A DNA stretch of 64,000 bases. It comes from Paracoccaceae bacterium. Its GTDB lineage: Bacteria > Pseudomonadota > Alphaproteobacteria > Rhodobacterales > Rhodobacteraceae. This document shows, in pieces, positions 27,614-35,657 of this stretch. Under the pieces are notes generated by a model. It searched no databases and was not told the DNA's origin. It worked only from the letters and a program-made list of their open reading frames with translations. The DNA is taken from positions 105,720 to 169,719 of the forward strand of contig JAIOJF010000025.1 of NCBI GenBank assembly GCA_019911965.1. The letters run 5' to 3'. The first letter of the stretch is position 1, and each line of letters starts with the position of its first letter. The translations under genes were made by a program, and so were the position numbers.

Positions 27614-29149
27614 ATGCGCGGCCCGCACAACATCTGGCGGCTGGTCCGCACCGGTGCCACGTTCGAGCGTACCGGCGCGATGAAACTGGCGCTTGAGGCG
27701 CTGGATGCGCCGCCGATGCTGCGGGTGGCCGCGCGGATCATGGGCTGGCCGTTCAAGTGGCTGGGGCTGAAGGGCGATCCGTCAATGCCGCCGGTCCTGA
27801 GGGCGCTGACGGCACTGGGACCGGCCTATATCAAGTTCGGGCAGATCATGTCGACGCGCCCGGACGTGGTGGGCGACGATCTGGCCGAGCAGTTGAAGAT
27901 TTTGCAGGACAAGCTGCCGCCGTTTTCGATGCAGGCCGCCCACCGGACGATCGAATCCGAACTGGGCCGCCCGGTGGACGAGGTTTTCTCGGACTTCAGC
28001 GAACCGGTCGCCGCCGCCTCGATCGCGCAGGTGCATCGCGCGACGGTGCGCGACACCGGGCAGGACGTGGCGGTCAAGATCCTGCGGCCGCATATCGAAC
28101 GCGATTTCCGCCGCGATATCGACGCCTTCTACCTGGCCGCCTCGGTGATCGAATTCCTGTCGCCGTCATCGCGCAGGCTGCATCCTTCGGGCGTGGTCCG
28201 GCATTTCGACACGGTGGTGAAGGGCGAACTGGATCTCAGGATGGAGGCCGCCGCCGCCGCCGAGTTTCATGCCAACACGCAACGCGATGCCGGTTTCACC
28301 GTGCCGGCGATGAACTGGGAATTGTCGGCCCGCCGGGTGATGACGCTGGACTGGGCCGCCGGCCTGCCGCTGGGCGAAGTGGCGCAGTTGCGCGATGCCG
28401 GGCATGACCTGAACAGCCTTGGCGCAAGAGTGATCCAGATGTTCCTGCGCCACGCGCTGCGCGATGGCTATTTCCACGCCGACATGCATCAGGGCAACCT
28501 GAAGGTCGCGGAAAACGGCGACCTGATCGCGCTGGATTTCGGCATCATGGGGCGGATCGACGCCTATACCCGCAGGGTCTATGCCGAGATCCTGATGGGC
28601 TTCATCCGCAAGGATTACCGCCGCGTCGCCGAGGTGCATTTCGAGGCCGGATATGTCCCCGCCGACAAGGTTGTGGACGAATTCGCCCAGGCGCTGCGCT
28701 CGGTCGGCGAGCCGATTTTCGGGGCGGATGCCAGCCGCATCTCGATGGCGCGGCTGCTGGCGCATCTGTTCGACGTGACGGATCGTTTCGGCATGGAAAC
28801 CCGGATCGAATTGCTGCTGCTGCAACGCACGATGGTGGTGGTCGAGGGCGTGTCGCGGACGCTGAACCCCTCCTTGAACATGTGGGACGTGGCCAAGCCG
28901 GTGGTCGAGGAATACATCATGGACAATATCGGCCCGCGCGCGCTGGCGCGCGATCTGGCCGCCACGGCGGCGGTGCTGGCGCGCTTCGGCCCGCGCCTGC
29001 CGCAGATGGCCGAGCGGGCGCTGAAACGGTTGGCGGAACCGGACGAGCCGGAGAAAAATACCTCGCTGTTCGGGCCGGTTGGCTGGGTTGGCGTGGGCGT
29101 GATGCTGGCCAGCCTGTTCCTGATGATGGTCGGCGCGCTGCAGGGCTGA
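27614..29149 (+). CDS. ubiB: Ubiquinone biosynthesis atypical kinase-like protein UbiB
   Basis: UbiB (ABC1/ADCK family) is a membrane-linked atypical ATPase/kinase needed for ubiquinone synthesis. The 511-residue protein has the KxGQ motif in [16 protein letters not shown], the alanine-rich nucleotide loop in [11 protein letters not shown] and the catalytic-type HADMHQGN and ALDFGIMGR motifs. The C-terminus has one or two hydrophobic helices (about 480-508). It forms an operon with ubiE. Confidence 0.96.
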   Translation: MRGPHNIWRLVRTGATFERTGAMKLALEALDAPPMLRVAARIMGWPFKWLGLKGDPSMPPVLRALTALGPAYIKFGQIMSTRPDVVGDDLAEQLKILQDKLPPFSMQAAHRTIESELGRPVDEVFSDFSEPVAAASIAQVHRATVRDTGQDVAVKILRPHIERDFRRDIDAFYLAASVIEFLSPSSRRLHPSGVVRHFDTVVKGELDLRMEAAAAAEFHANTQRDAGFTVPAMNWELSARRVMTLDWAAGLPLGEVAQLRDAGHDLNSLGARVIQMFLRHALRDGYFHADMHQGNLKVAENGDLIALDFGIMGRIDAYTRRVYAEILMGFIRKDYRRVAEVHFEAGYVPADKVVDEFAQALRSVGEPIFGADASRISMARLLAHLFDVTDRFGMETRIELLLLQRTMVVVEGVSRTLNPSLNMWDVAKPVVEEYIMDNIGPRALARDLAATAAVLARFGPRLPQMAERALKRLAEPDEPEKNTSLFGPVGWVGVGVMLASLFLMMVGALQG

Positions 29150-29252
29150 AGGGCGCCGCTACCGGCAATAACCCGGGCACGGGCGCGTTCTTGCACCAGC
29201 CCGGCTTGACGCTCAAATTGTCAGAACCCCGATAGGCCGGACGTTTGCCGCC

Positions 29253-29918
29253 TTACAGCGCGCCCGGCTCGCGCAGCGCTGCTACGCCGCTTGCCGGCAC
29301 TTCGCTGCCATCGGCCAGCACCAGCGTGGTTTCCGCGCCGTCGATCCGCGCCTCGGTTACCCGGCCATAGGTTGCAACCGGCTTGCTGGCCAGAAGCGCC
29401 TCGCCGCGGTAGCTTTCGACCGAAATCGCATATTGTCCCGCTGGCAGCGGCCCGCCATCGTCGGTGACACCGGCCCATGCGATGCTGGTGCTGTCGGTCG
29501 GAACCGCAAGCCGCTGGATCGCCGCGCCGGTACGGTCGCGCACCACCAGTTCGGCGCGGTCCGCGGACCGGGCGATATCGGTGACAAGCGTCACCGGCTG
29601 GCCGTCGAAATTGACCGCTTGCGTGGTCTTCACCTCCATCCCGATCCAGGCCGCCAGCCCGGTGGCCGACGAACCGCCCAGCGCCGCCTCGATCCGCCCC
29701 AGCGCATCATTGGTGCGGACCTGCTGTTCCACCGCCGAGAAGCTGGCCAACTGGGCCACGAATTCGGTGGATTCCAGCGGTTTCAGCGGATCCTGATTGC
29801 GCAATTGCGTGGTCAGCAGGGTCAGGAAGGTCTCGAAATCCGACGCGGCGGCCACCGGTTTTGCCGAATCGGTGGGTGTCGTTGTTGTGTTTGCGGTGGT
29901 TACGGGGCTGATTTCCAT
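29253..29918 (-). CDS. flgD: Flagellar hook assembly scaffold FlgD
   Basis: FlgD caps the growing hook and guides FlgE addition. The 221-residue protein starts at MEISPVTT, after AGGAAAG, 14 bases downstream of fliK. The FlgD N-terminal signature FLTLLTTQLRNQDPLKPLES and FVAQLASFSAVEQQV are intact, followed by the Ig/tudor-like C-terminal domain. It closes the minus-strand half of the flagellar block. Confidence 0.95.
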   Translation of the reverse strand: MEISPVTTANTTTTPTDSAKPVAAASDFETFLTLLTTQLRNQDPLKPLESTEFVAQLASFSAVEQQVRTNDALGRIEAALGGSSATGLAAWIGMEVKTTQAVNFDGQPVTLVTDIARSADRAELVVRDRTGAAIQRLAVPTDSTSIAWAGVTDDGGPLPAGQYAISVESYRGEALLASKPVATYGRVTEARIDGAETTLVLADGSEVPASGVAALREPGAL

Positions 29919-29932
29919 GTTTGCAGTCTTTC

Positions 29933-31852
29933 CTAAAAGCGTATGTCGAGGCCCGACAGGCGCAGGTTGCGCGCCGGGCTGATCGCGTGGATCGGGCTGG
30001 AATGCGGCGATGCAGGTGCGGCCTCGTCGGTCTCGATCAGCCATTCGCCACGCGCGGCGGGGGTTTCCGGGCGACGATCGGAATGCTCGCGCGAGAAATC
30101 GAGGCTCGGGTCGCGCTGGCCCTGGCGCTGGAACTCGTCCATCAGGATGCCGGCATGGCGGCGCAGCAGATCAATCGTATCGGCGCGTTCGGCACTGATC
30201 TGGATCGTCATGCCGTTCTCGCCGTTCAGCAGGGTCAGCCGCACCTTGCCAAGCTCCGGCGGGTCCAGCGCGATTTCCATCGGCGCACCGGGCTGTAGGT
30301 TCAGCGACGCGACCTGAGCCGCGACGTGGCGCGGTGACAAGGTGGCCGGTGGCTGGGTCCGACCGGCGCTTGTGGCAGAGTTTGCCGGGGTCTGTTCGGT
30401 TGTGCGGCCCATCAGATCAGGGCTGATCTCAGGCGTGGCCGCATTGTCATTGGCGTTGAGGCCGGACGCGGCAGGCAGGCGCGGAGCCGTCGAAGGGGTG
30501 ATCGGCGCAGCCGGAACGGGTGGTGTTGCCGGTGCCGGTTTCGCCCGGACGGTATCGGCAATTGGCGGCCCCGGCGGCGTGTTCAGGCCGTTGCCGGTTG
30601 CCGGTGGCACAGGAGCCACGCCCGGATTGGCGGTCTGCAAAGGCACGGGGTTGTCGCGGACGGGCGCAGGCGGCTGGTTACTTTCCATCACAACCCTGTC
30701 TGGCGTGATCACCGGATTTGGCTGACCGGACGCATGTGCCGACGGCACTTTCGCTGGCCCCGTTTCCGTCCGCAGCCCCACCGGACCAGCCGGTTGCGCC
30801 GGTTGCGCCGGAAGCGCAGGTGGCGGAGCGGGCTGGTCCGTGCCGCGCGGTTTTCCCAATGAAACAGCATCGGGGATCACCCCCGGCACAACCGGCTCCA
30901 TCACCTCCGGTATATCGGCCAGTGCTGCAATGGCTGGCCCTGCCGGTGCGAGATCGCCGGAATCCAGGGCCGGAATATCGTCGGACATCTCACCGGACGC
31001 CACCGGGCTGGGCACCACAGCCTGACCTATTACCGGCCTGTCCGCATGAGCCGGTGCGGTGCCATCGGTTGCATGCCCAACGCCCTCGCCGGACGGTACT
31101 TCAATAAGGCGCGATTCCAGTGCTGCTTGTTTGCCCGGAGCTACCGATTCTGCCGGTGCGAGTTCGAGTGCTACTGCATCGGCCCTGACAGACCGGACCT
31201 TCAACAACTCATCCACGCTAGCCGCAGGCACGCCTGGTGGTGCATTCACGGGTACGGCATTTTCAACTCCATTCGGTTTGTCGACCCCGGCCAACTGGTT
31301 ATTCGAGGTATCGCCAGGCATTGCAAACGGTGCTGCGCCAACGGCTTTCGGGGGTGCAGGCACAGTTGGCACAGGCGGGATTTGGCTTTGGTTGGCTAAA
31401 ACGTGAGGTTCATTTCGCTGCTCTTGCAGCCCTGCCAGCGCGTCAAAAATTTCGCCATTTGAGTGGCTGCGAATCACTATTGCCGGATTTGGCCCGGGTA
31501 TATTAGCGACGTGCAGAGGCACATCCGGCTGCGCGACGCCTGACTTGGGGTCATCCACCGGCATGGTTGCCGCTGGCGCGGATTTTGTGTCTGCAACTAT
31601 GCGTGATCGTACCGGAATTTCCAGCCACTCCACCGGGAGCGTGGCCGTTGAAGGTACTTCGTGTTTTACATGAGATATTGTGGTATTAGATGTTTTTTCA
31701 TGCGTTTGAATGGCGTTCTTAATGTATGTTCTGAACGTGCCATCATCCGCAAATCCCAATCCGCCAATCACACCTGCAACCGGCACCTTTCCGTTTTGTG
31801 CAATCGTCAGACCAAGGCCGGACATATCTGCTATTCGGTGCGGTATCATCAT
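29933..31852 (-). CDS. fliK: Flagellar hook-length control protein FliK
   Basis: FliK measures the hook and switches export from hook to filament proteins. The 639-residue protein has a long low-complexity, proline/alanine-rich middle (about 60-530) and the conserved C-terminal Flg_hook domain, with PMEIALDPPELGKVRLTLL and ERADTIDLLRRHAG. The first roughly 230 codons are clearly richer in A/T than the neighbourhood and have little family resemblance. Start is an ATG at 31852, with a second ATG next to it. It is divergent from the flgJ-like gene, with a CtrA-like site between. Confidence 0.9.
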   Translation of the reverse strand: MMIPHRIADMSGLGLTIAQNGKVPVAGVIGGLGFADDGTFRTYIKNAIQTHEKTSNTTISHVKHEVPSTATLPVEWLEIPVRSRIVADTKSAPAATMPVDDPKSGVAQPDVPLHVANIPGPNPAIVIRSHSNGEIFDALAGLQEQRNEPHVLANQSQIPPVPTVPAPPKAVGAAPFAMPGDTSNNQLAGVDKPNGVENAVPVNAPPGVPAASVDELLKVRSVRADAVALELAPAESVAPGKQAALESRLIEVPSGEGVGHATDGTAPAHADRPVIGQAVVPSPVASGEMSDDIPALDSGDLAPAGPAIAALADIPEVMEPVVPGVIPDAVSLGKPRGTDQPAPPPALPAQPAQPAGPVGLRTETGPAKVPSAHASGQPNPVITPDRVVMESNQPPAPVRDNPVPLQTANPGVAPVPPATGNGLNTPPGPPIADTVRAKPAPATPPVPAAPITPSTAPRLPAASGLNANDNAATPEISPDLMGRTTEQTPANSATSAGRTQPPATLSPRHVAAQVASLNLQPGAPMEIALDPPELGKVRLTLLNGENGMTIQISAERADTIDLLRRHAGILMDEFQRQGQRDPSLDFSREHSDRRPETPAARGEWLIETDEAAPASPHSSPIHAISPARNLRLSGLDIRF

Positions 31853-31903
31853 CTGCCTGCAAGCTTTCTGCCTGTGAAGTCCGGCCCAGCTAATCCGCGA
31901 TCC

Positions 31904-31919
31904 GTTACGTTTTCTTTAC
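31904..31919 (-). promoter_or_regulatory. CtrA-like site between fliK and the flgJ-like gene
   Basis: On the minus strand GTAA-N7-GTAAC matches the CtrA consensus TTAA-N7-TTAAC with one mismatch in each half. It lies 52 bases upstream of fliK and about 50 bases upstream of the flgJ-like gene, so it could serve both. Confidence 0.35.
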
Positions 31920-31967
31920 CGGCCCCGGGCCAATATCGGGAAAGTTTTCGCAAAACAGGGGCTCGCC

Positions 31968-32249
31968 ATGCTGCCGCCGATCCAAGTGCCGATAGCCGAC
32001 CAGACGCAAGGCAATGCCGCCCGCCTCAGGCCGCTGGCGCAGCAGCTTGAGGTCGGCTTTCTGGCCGAGATGCTGAATGCGGCGGGCTTCGGCAAGTCGC
32101 GTGACGCAATGGGCGGCGGCGCGGGCGAAGACAATTTCGCCTCGTTCCTGGTCCACGCCGAGGCGGAGCAGATCGTCCGCGCGGGCGGTTTCGGGCTGAC
32201 CGAATCGATCCTGCAGGCGCTGATGGCGGGGGAACGGGCCGATGGCTGA
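31968..32249 (+). CDS. flgJ: FlgJ-like rod-binding protein (rod domain only)
   Basis: This 93-residue protein matches the N-terminal rod-binding domain of FlgJ: LRPLAQQLEVGFLAEMLNAA and the late GGFGLTESILQAL. The muramidase half of enterobacterial FlgJ is absent, as is normal in alphaproteobacteria, where a separate enzyme opens the wall. The stop overlaps the next gene by 8 bases. Confidence 0.85.
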   Translation: MLPPIQVPIADQTQGNAARLRPLAQQLEVGFLAEMLNAAGFGKSRDAMGGGAGEDNFASFLVHAEAEQIVRAGGFGLTESILQALMAGERADG

Positions 32250-32619
32250 CCCGACCGGCCGGGCCGCCCTGTTGGCACGCTTTCTGGACCTGATGCAGGA
32301 AATCAGGCTGGCCCTGAAAGCAGGTGATCTGGATCGCCTGCCCGATCTGACGCAGCGACAGCAAGCCCTGAGCGAGGCGCTGCAGGCCCTGCCCCCGTCC
32401 GGCCCGGCGGATACCGCCCGCATGGAACAACTTGCCCGGGCGGCGGCGCGCAACGCCGTTTTGCTGAAGGCCGCGGGCCGTGGCATCGCGGCGGCAGGGC
32501 GGCGGCACCGCGAGCGTCTGAACATGCTGGCAGGTGTGCGGACCTATGATCGCGACGGCAGGGCGCAGCCGCTGGCCGCCTCCGGCCATTCCCTGCCCGC
32601 CCTGAACCGGCGCAGCTGA
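32242..32619 (+). CDS. FlgN-like flagellar export chaperone
   Basis: The 125-residue protein is helical and charged, with the C-terminal segment TYDRDGRAQ typical of FlgN-type chaperones, which carry FlgK and FlgL to the export gate. The assignment rests on size, helical nature, the C-terminal motif and its place between flgJ and flagellin. Its presumed clients flgK and flgL are not in the window and may have been lost at the junction downstream. Confidence 0.7.
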   Translation: MADPTGRAALLARFLDLMQEIRLALKAGDLDRLPDLTQRQQALSEALQALPPSGPADTARMEQLARAAARNAVLLKAAGRGIAAAGRRHRERLNMLAGVRTYDRDGRAQPLAASGHSLPALNRRS

Positions 32620-32939
32620 ACGGTCTCATACCTTACCCACAGCAATGGTGTTTTCACATGCGTTCGAGCAATCGGGCGCTTTCGCTCCTGCGCTGCGTTC
32701 TCCGACAGTTTCGGCGCGGGTTTGTCTAAAATTCCCGCCACTTGCCCACCCGGCAATCCCAGCCCTTAAGTCCGCCTTAAGACCTCGCCCGCATGGTCGG
32801 CCCTGCATCCAAGTGGGGTGGCGCGGAACCGGCGAAATGCCGCGAACCGCAGATGTCAGAAAGACGAAACCGGCCGCCTGAATTGCGGCTTTCATCATAT
32901 CGGCGCACGAAGTGCCGCCGTTCGTCTGAAGGAACAAAC
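32620..32939 (+). other. Flagellin upstream region (320 bases, no gene)
   Basis: I see no coding sequence here. It holds a CtrA-like site at 32766-32780 and an imperfect GC hairpin around 32911-32930 just before the flagellin ribosome site (GAAGGAAC). The long leader is typical of flagellin genes. The reading frame that runs through here on the minus strand is the antisense tail attached to flgE. Confidence 0.6.
32766..32780 (+). promoter_or_regulatory. CtrA-like site upstream of flagellin
   Basis: TTAA-N7-TTAA is an exact match to both tetramers of the CtrA consensus (the sixth base after is G rather than C). It lies 160 bases upstream of the flagellin ATG. Confidence 0.55.
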
Positions 32940-33104
32940 ATGTCAAGCATTCTTACCAATTCCAGCAGCCTCGTCGCGCTGCAGACGCTGAAGACCATCA
33001 ATATGGGCCTGAGCAAGACCCAGAGCGAAATCTCCACTGGCAAGGCGGTCGGTTCGGCCAAGGACAATTCCACCGTCTGGATGATCTTGGCGTTCGAGGA
33101 ATAG
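32940..33104 (+). pseudogene. fliC: Truncated flagellin gene
   Basis: The ATG at 32940 follows a good ribosome site and starts a typical Rhodobacterales flagellin N-terminus: MSSILTNSSSLVALQTL, TQSEISTGKAVGSAKDNS and TVW, about 47 residues. The frame then leaves the family abruptly, reads MILAFEE and stops at 33102-33104, because the DNA beyond about 33,080 is the 3' part of flgE on the other strand. The normal protein is about 270-400 residues with a matching C-terminal domain, all missing here. The product cannot polymerise. Whether this is a real deletion or an assembly join is discussed in the findings. Confidence 0.9.
33069..33080. other. Flagellin-flgE recombination joint (12 shared bases)
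   Basis: The 12 bases TCCACCGTCTGG fit flagellin codons for S-T-V-W on the plus strand and, in reverse complement, flgE codons for Q-T-V-(D/E) on the minus strand. They therefore mark the joint between the two partial genes and may be the microhomology used. The extent of sharing is inferred from family sequences, since neither intact parent is in the window. Confidence 0.7.
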
Positions 33105-34385
33105 GCGCGCTGGGTCTGGATCAGTTGCGTCAGTTCACCCGCCACATCGGTGGTCGATTCCTCGCGCGCGAAGCCGATAATCTCGCCCGAGGGGCCGTCA
33201 CCGGCCTGCCACAGGAAGAACGAACCACTTTCCGGCGAGATGCTGTAGGCCTGATTGTCCAGCGAAATCAAACCGTTCGGGTTGGGCACGTCGACCAGCG
33301 GGATCTGGTAGATGGTGCGGGTAAAGCCGATATCGTAGATCGCGTTGACATAGCCGTTTGCATCCACCTCCACCGAGGTCAGGTTGCCGACCGGCGAGCC
33401 GTCCTTGGTGATCGCCACCGGCGCGAAGCTGCCCGACAATTGCGTCAGCCCGTTCGGTTCGCCCGGCTTGCCGATGTTCAGCGTCAGGGGTCCGCCGCCG
33501 ACTGTCAGCGCCAACTCACCGGTGGCGGCATCATAGGCCCCGCCGGACACCGTGGCGATCGAGGCGATGGTACCGCCCGCGCCGCGCGTATCGTCGAACG
33601 TGATCGTATATTCGCCGACACTGGCGCCGCCCAGCGCCGAATCGGTGATCGCCATCGTCCATTCGTTCGACCGGCCGGTTCCCGGAACCGTCGGCGTGAA
33701 GGTGATATCGAGAGATTCCGAAGTGCCGAGATTGCCGAAATATTCAATCGACAGATCCAGACCGTCGCCGCTTCCGCCGGCTTCGGTTTCCGTGGCGGGC
33801 AGGTTCACGCCCAGTTCGATAGCGGTGGTCGGATCGCCGGCAAACTGGTTCAGATCGACCGAGACCGGTTCCAGCCCGTCAATCGTGTCGCGCGGATAGG
33901 TCGGGATCGTGCCGTCGGCATTGGCCGGCCAGCCCATCAGCACCAGGCCGCTTTCGGTTTTCAGGATGCCGTTGCTGTCAGGGTGGAACGATCCGGTGGA
34001 GACCAGCAGCATCGGCAGCGGGCCGGTCTGGTTGTTCAGCGCCGAGGCCTGTGTCACCGGCAACATGCCGCGCCCGGCCACCGCCAGATCGGTGGCATTG
34101 CCGGTGGTGATCATCGGACCCGACGAATCGATATCGCGATAGGTCGATACCCGCACCCCGCCCGCCGAATAAGCCCCGTTGCCGTTGTTCAGCACCAGCG
34201 AGTGAAATTCCGCCACCGCGCGTTTATAGCCATAGGTCGAGGAATTGGCGATGTTGTCGGAAATCGTCGCCAGCCGGCTGGCATTCACGTTCAGCCCGGA
34301 TACACCGGCAATCAGTGAGGAGGATATCGTCATATTTGCGCCTTTCTGCTGCAAATCCGTCTGGCCCGACTATCGGCGGGCGATC

Positions 34386-34400
34386 TTAACAGGGCCCTAA
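34386..34400 (-). promoter_or_regulatory. CtrA-like site upstream of flgE
   Basis: On the minus strand TTAG-N7-TTAA matches CtrA with one mismatch and lies 53 bases upstream of the flgE ATG, in the short motB-flgE spacer. Confidence 0.4.
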
Positions 34401-34417
34401 AGAATCAAATCCTTCGA

Positions 34418-35287
34418 TTATTTGCCGGTGGCGGCGCGGTCGGTGCGCAGCAGGATCACCTCGATCCGGTTGTTGCGCGCGGCCATCGGGTTGGATGTGG
34501 CAAGGTTGCGATCCGACCAACCGGCGATGCGCTGCATCCGGCTGGCATCAAGGCCGCCACCCTCCAGCAGTTTGCGCGTGGCATGGGCGCGATTGGTGGA
34601 CCGGTCCCAGCCGGGATTGGCGGCCAGCACCACCGGAAAAGACTGGGTATGACCGTTCACCGCGATGCGGTTGGTGGTGGCCTCGAATATCCCGGCAATC
34701 ATCCGCGTCAGTTGCTGCAGGATCACCGTCGCCTCGTCGCTGTCGCCGCGAAACAGCGGCTCGCCGGGCAGATCGAACAATTCGACAATCAGCCCCTCAT
34801 CCGTCACCCTGGTGTGGATATGCTGCAGCAACTCATCGGCGACCGAGCTTTCGCCGCTATTGGCGTTCAGCAGCTCCTCGATCTCCTTCAGACGGCGTTC
34901 CTCGGCCTCGCCGCTGCGGATATCTGTGGTGTCGACGCCGGTGCTGCCGCGCGCCTGGCGTTCGGTCGAAGGCGATTGATCGCTGCCGCCGGTGCCGTTC
35001 TGCGGCAAGGCTTCCTCCGAGAATACGCTGTCGCCGCCGAACACGCCTTCGCCGCCGCCGGAAATGCGGTTCACCGGGATCGTCGGGTTGAAGTAGTCGG
35101 CAATGCCCTTGCGCTGCTTTTCCGTGGTTGCGTTCAACAGCCACATCAGCATGAAGAACGCCATCATCGCGGTGACGAAATCGGCATAGGCCACCTTCCA
35201 CGCGCCGCCGTGATGGCCTTCTGCGGCGACCACCTTCTTGCGTTTGATGATGATCGGCGCATTTGCCGGGGGGGCCGCCATGTCCAT
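34418..35287 (-). CDS. motB: Flagellar stator protein MotB
   Basis: MotB anchors the stator to peptidoglycan and carries the ion-binding aspartate. The 289-residue protein has a basic N-terminus, one membrane helix with the conserved Asp in YADFVTAMMAFFMLMWLL, a variable linker and an OmpA-like C-terminus with RIAVNGHTQSFP and ATRKLLEGGGLDASRMQRIAGWSD. Start choice is uncertain: ATGs at 35320, 35287 and 35281 are in frame. I prefer 35287, which follows GCAGGT. motA is not in the window. Confidence 0.92.
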   Translation of the reverse strand: MDMAAPPANAPIIIKRKKVVAAEGHHGGAWKVAYADFVTAMMAFFMLMWLLNATTEKQRKGIADYFNPTIPVNRISGGGEGVFGGDSVFSEEALPQNGTGGSDQSPSTERQARGSTGVDTTDIRSGEAEERRLKEIEELLNANSGESSVADELLQHIHTRVTDEGLIVELFDLPGEPLFRGDSDEATVILQQLTRMIAGIFEATTNRIAVNGHTQSFPVVLAANPGWDRSTNRAHATRKLLEGGGLDASRMQRIAGWSDRNLATSNPMAARNNRIEVILLRTDRAATGK

Positions 35288-35320
35288 ACCTGCAAGGATT
35301 TCCTGCGCCCGGCCTAGCAA

Positions 35321-35657
35321 GCACGGATGAATGCAGGGTTAACCGGCCAGGGGCCACGGATATGTTCCTGGAGAATTTGACTCAAGATGATGCGAAATCG
35401 CTTCATTCAATACGTTAAGAACACACAGTAACAAACTGTTATTACGCCTATTCTCATCACTCTTAATGCATAACATCAACACCAGAAGCCAACCGCCCCG
35501 AACACCCGCTCCGCCCCGTCCGCGCGTCAACCTTTCCCGCCATCCGCCGGACCAACTGCATGCTCTCCAGCCTGCCTTTTCAAATTCGCGGCTTTCTCTT
35601 GCCATAATTTGCCGCCATAAAAGCGGCAACGACATCCAGTGGGGATCAATCCTTGTC
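35321..35657. other. Intergenic region between motB and manC (about 340 bases, no gene)
   Basis: No supported gene. The middle part (about 35370-35470) is markedly AT-rich and contains an imperfect palindrome around 35423-35441 (GTAACA ... TGTTAT). It should hold the divergent promoters of motB and manC, but no clear pair of boxes could be fixed. A 106-residue minus-strand frame here has no family likeness and weak start context, so it is not called. Confidence 0.5.
35328..35343 (+). promoter_or_regulatory. CtrA-like site upstream of motB
   Basis: TGAA-N7-TTAAC matches the CtrA consensus with a single mismatch. It lies about 40 bases upstream of the preferred motB start. Confidence 0.4.

Larger units (their letters stand above)
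32777..34333 (-). pseudogene. flgE: Flagellar hook protein FlgE with its C-terminus replaced by antisense flagellin sequence
   Basis: FlgE forms the hook. About 418 residues are genuine, from MTISSSLIAGVSGLNVNASR (34333) to the C-terminal domain motif TQLIQTQRAYSSNAKIIQTV. The normal last 13-15 residues (a DEML...-type helix) are missing. The frame instead continues through the reverse complement of the flagellin start and its leader for about 98 residues, rich in Arg and Ser with no family likeness, and stops at 32777. The lost helix is part of the D0 coiled-coil needed for hook assembly, so function is doubtful. ATG at 34333 is chosen over the in-frame ATG at 34354 on family alignment. Confidence 0.88.

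Noticed and set aside
32793-32939. Upstream extension of the flagellin frame
   Set aside because: The flagellin family start MSSILTN at 32940 has a good ribosome site. The 49 residues before it have no family likeness.
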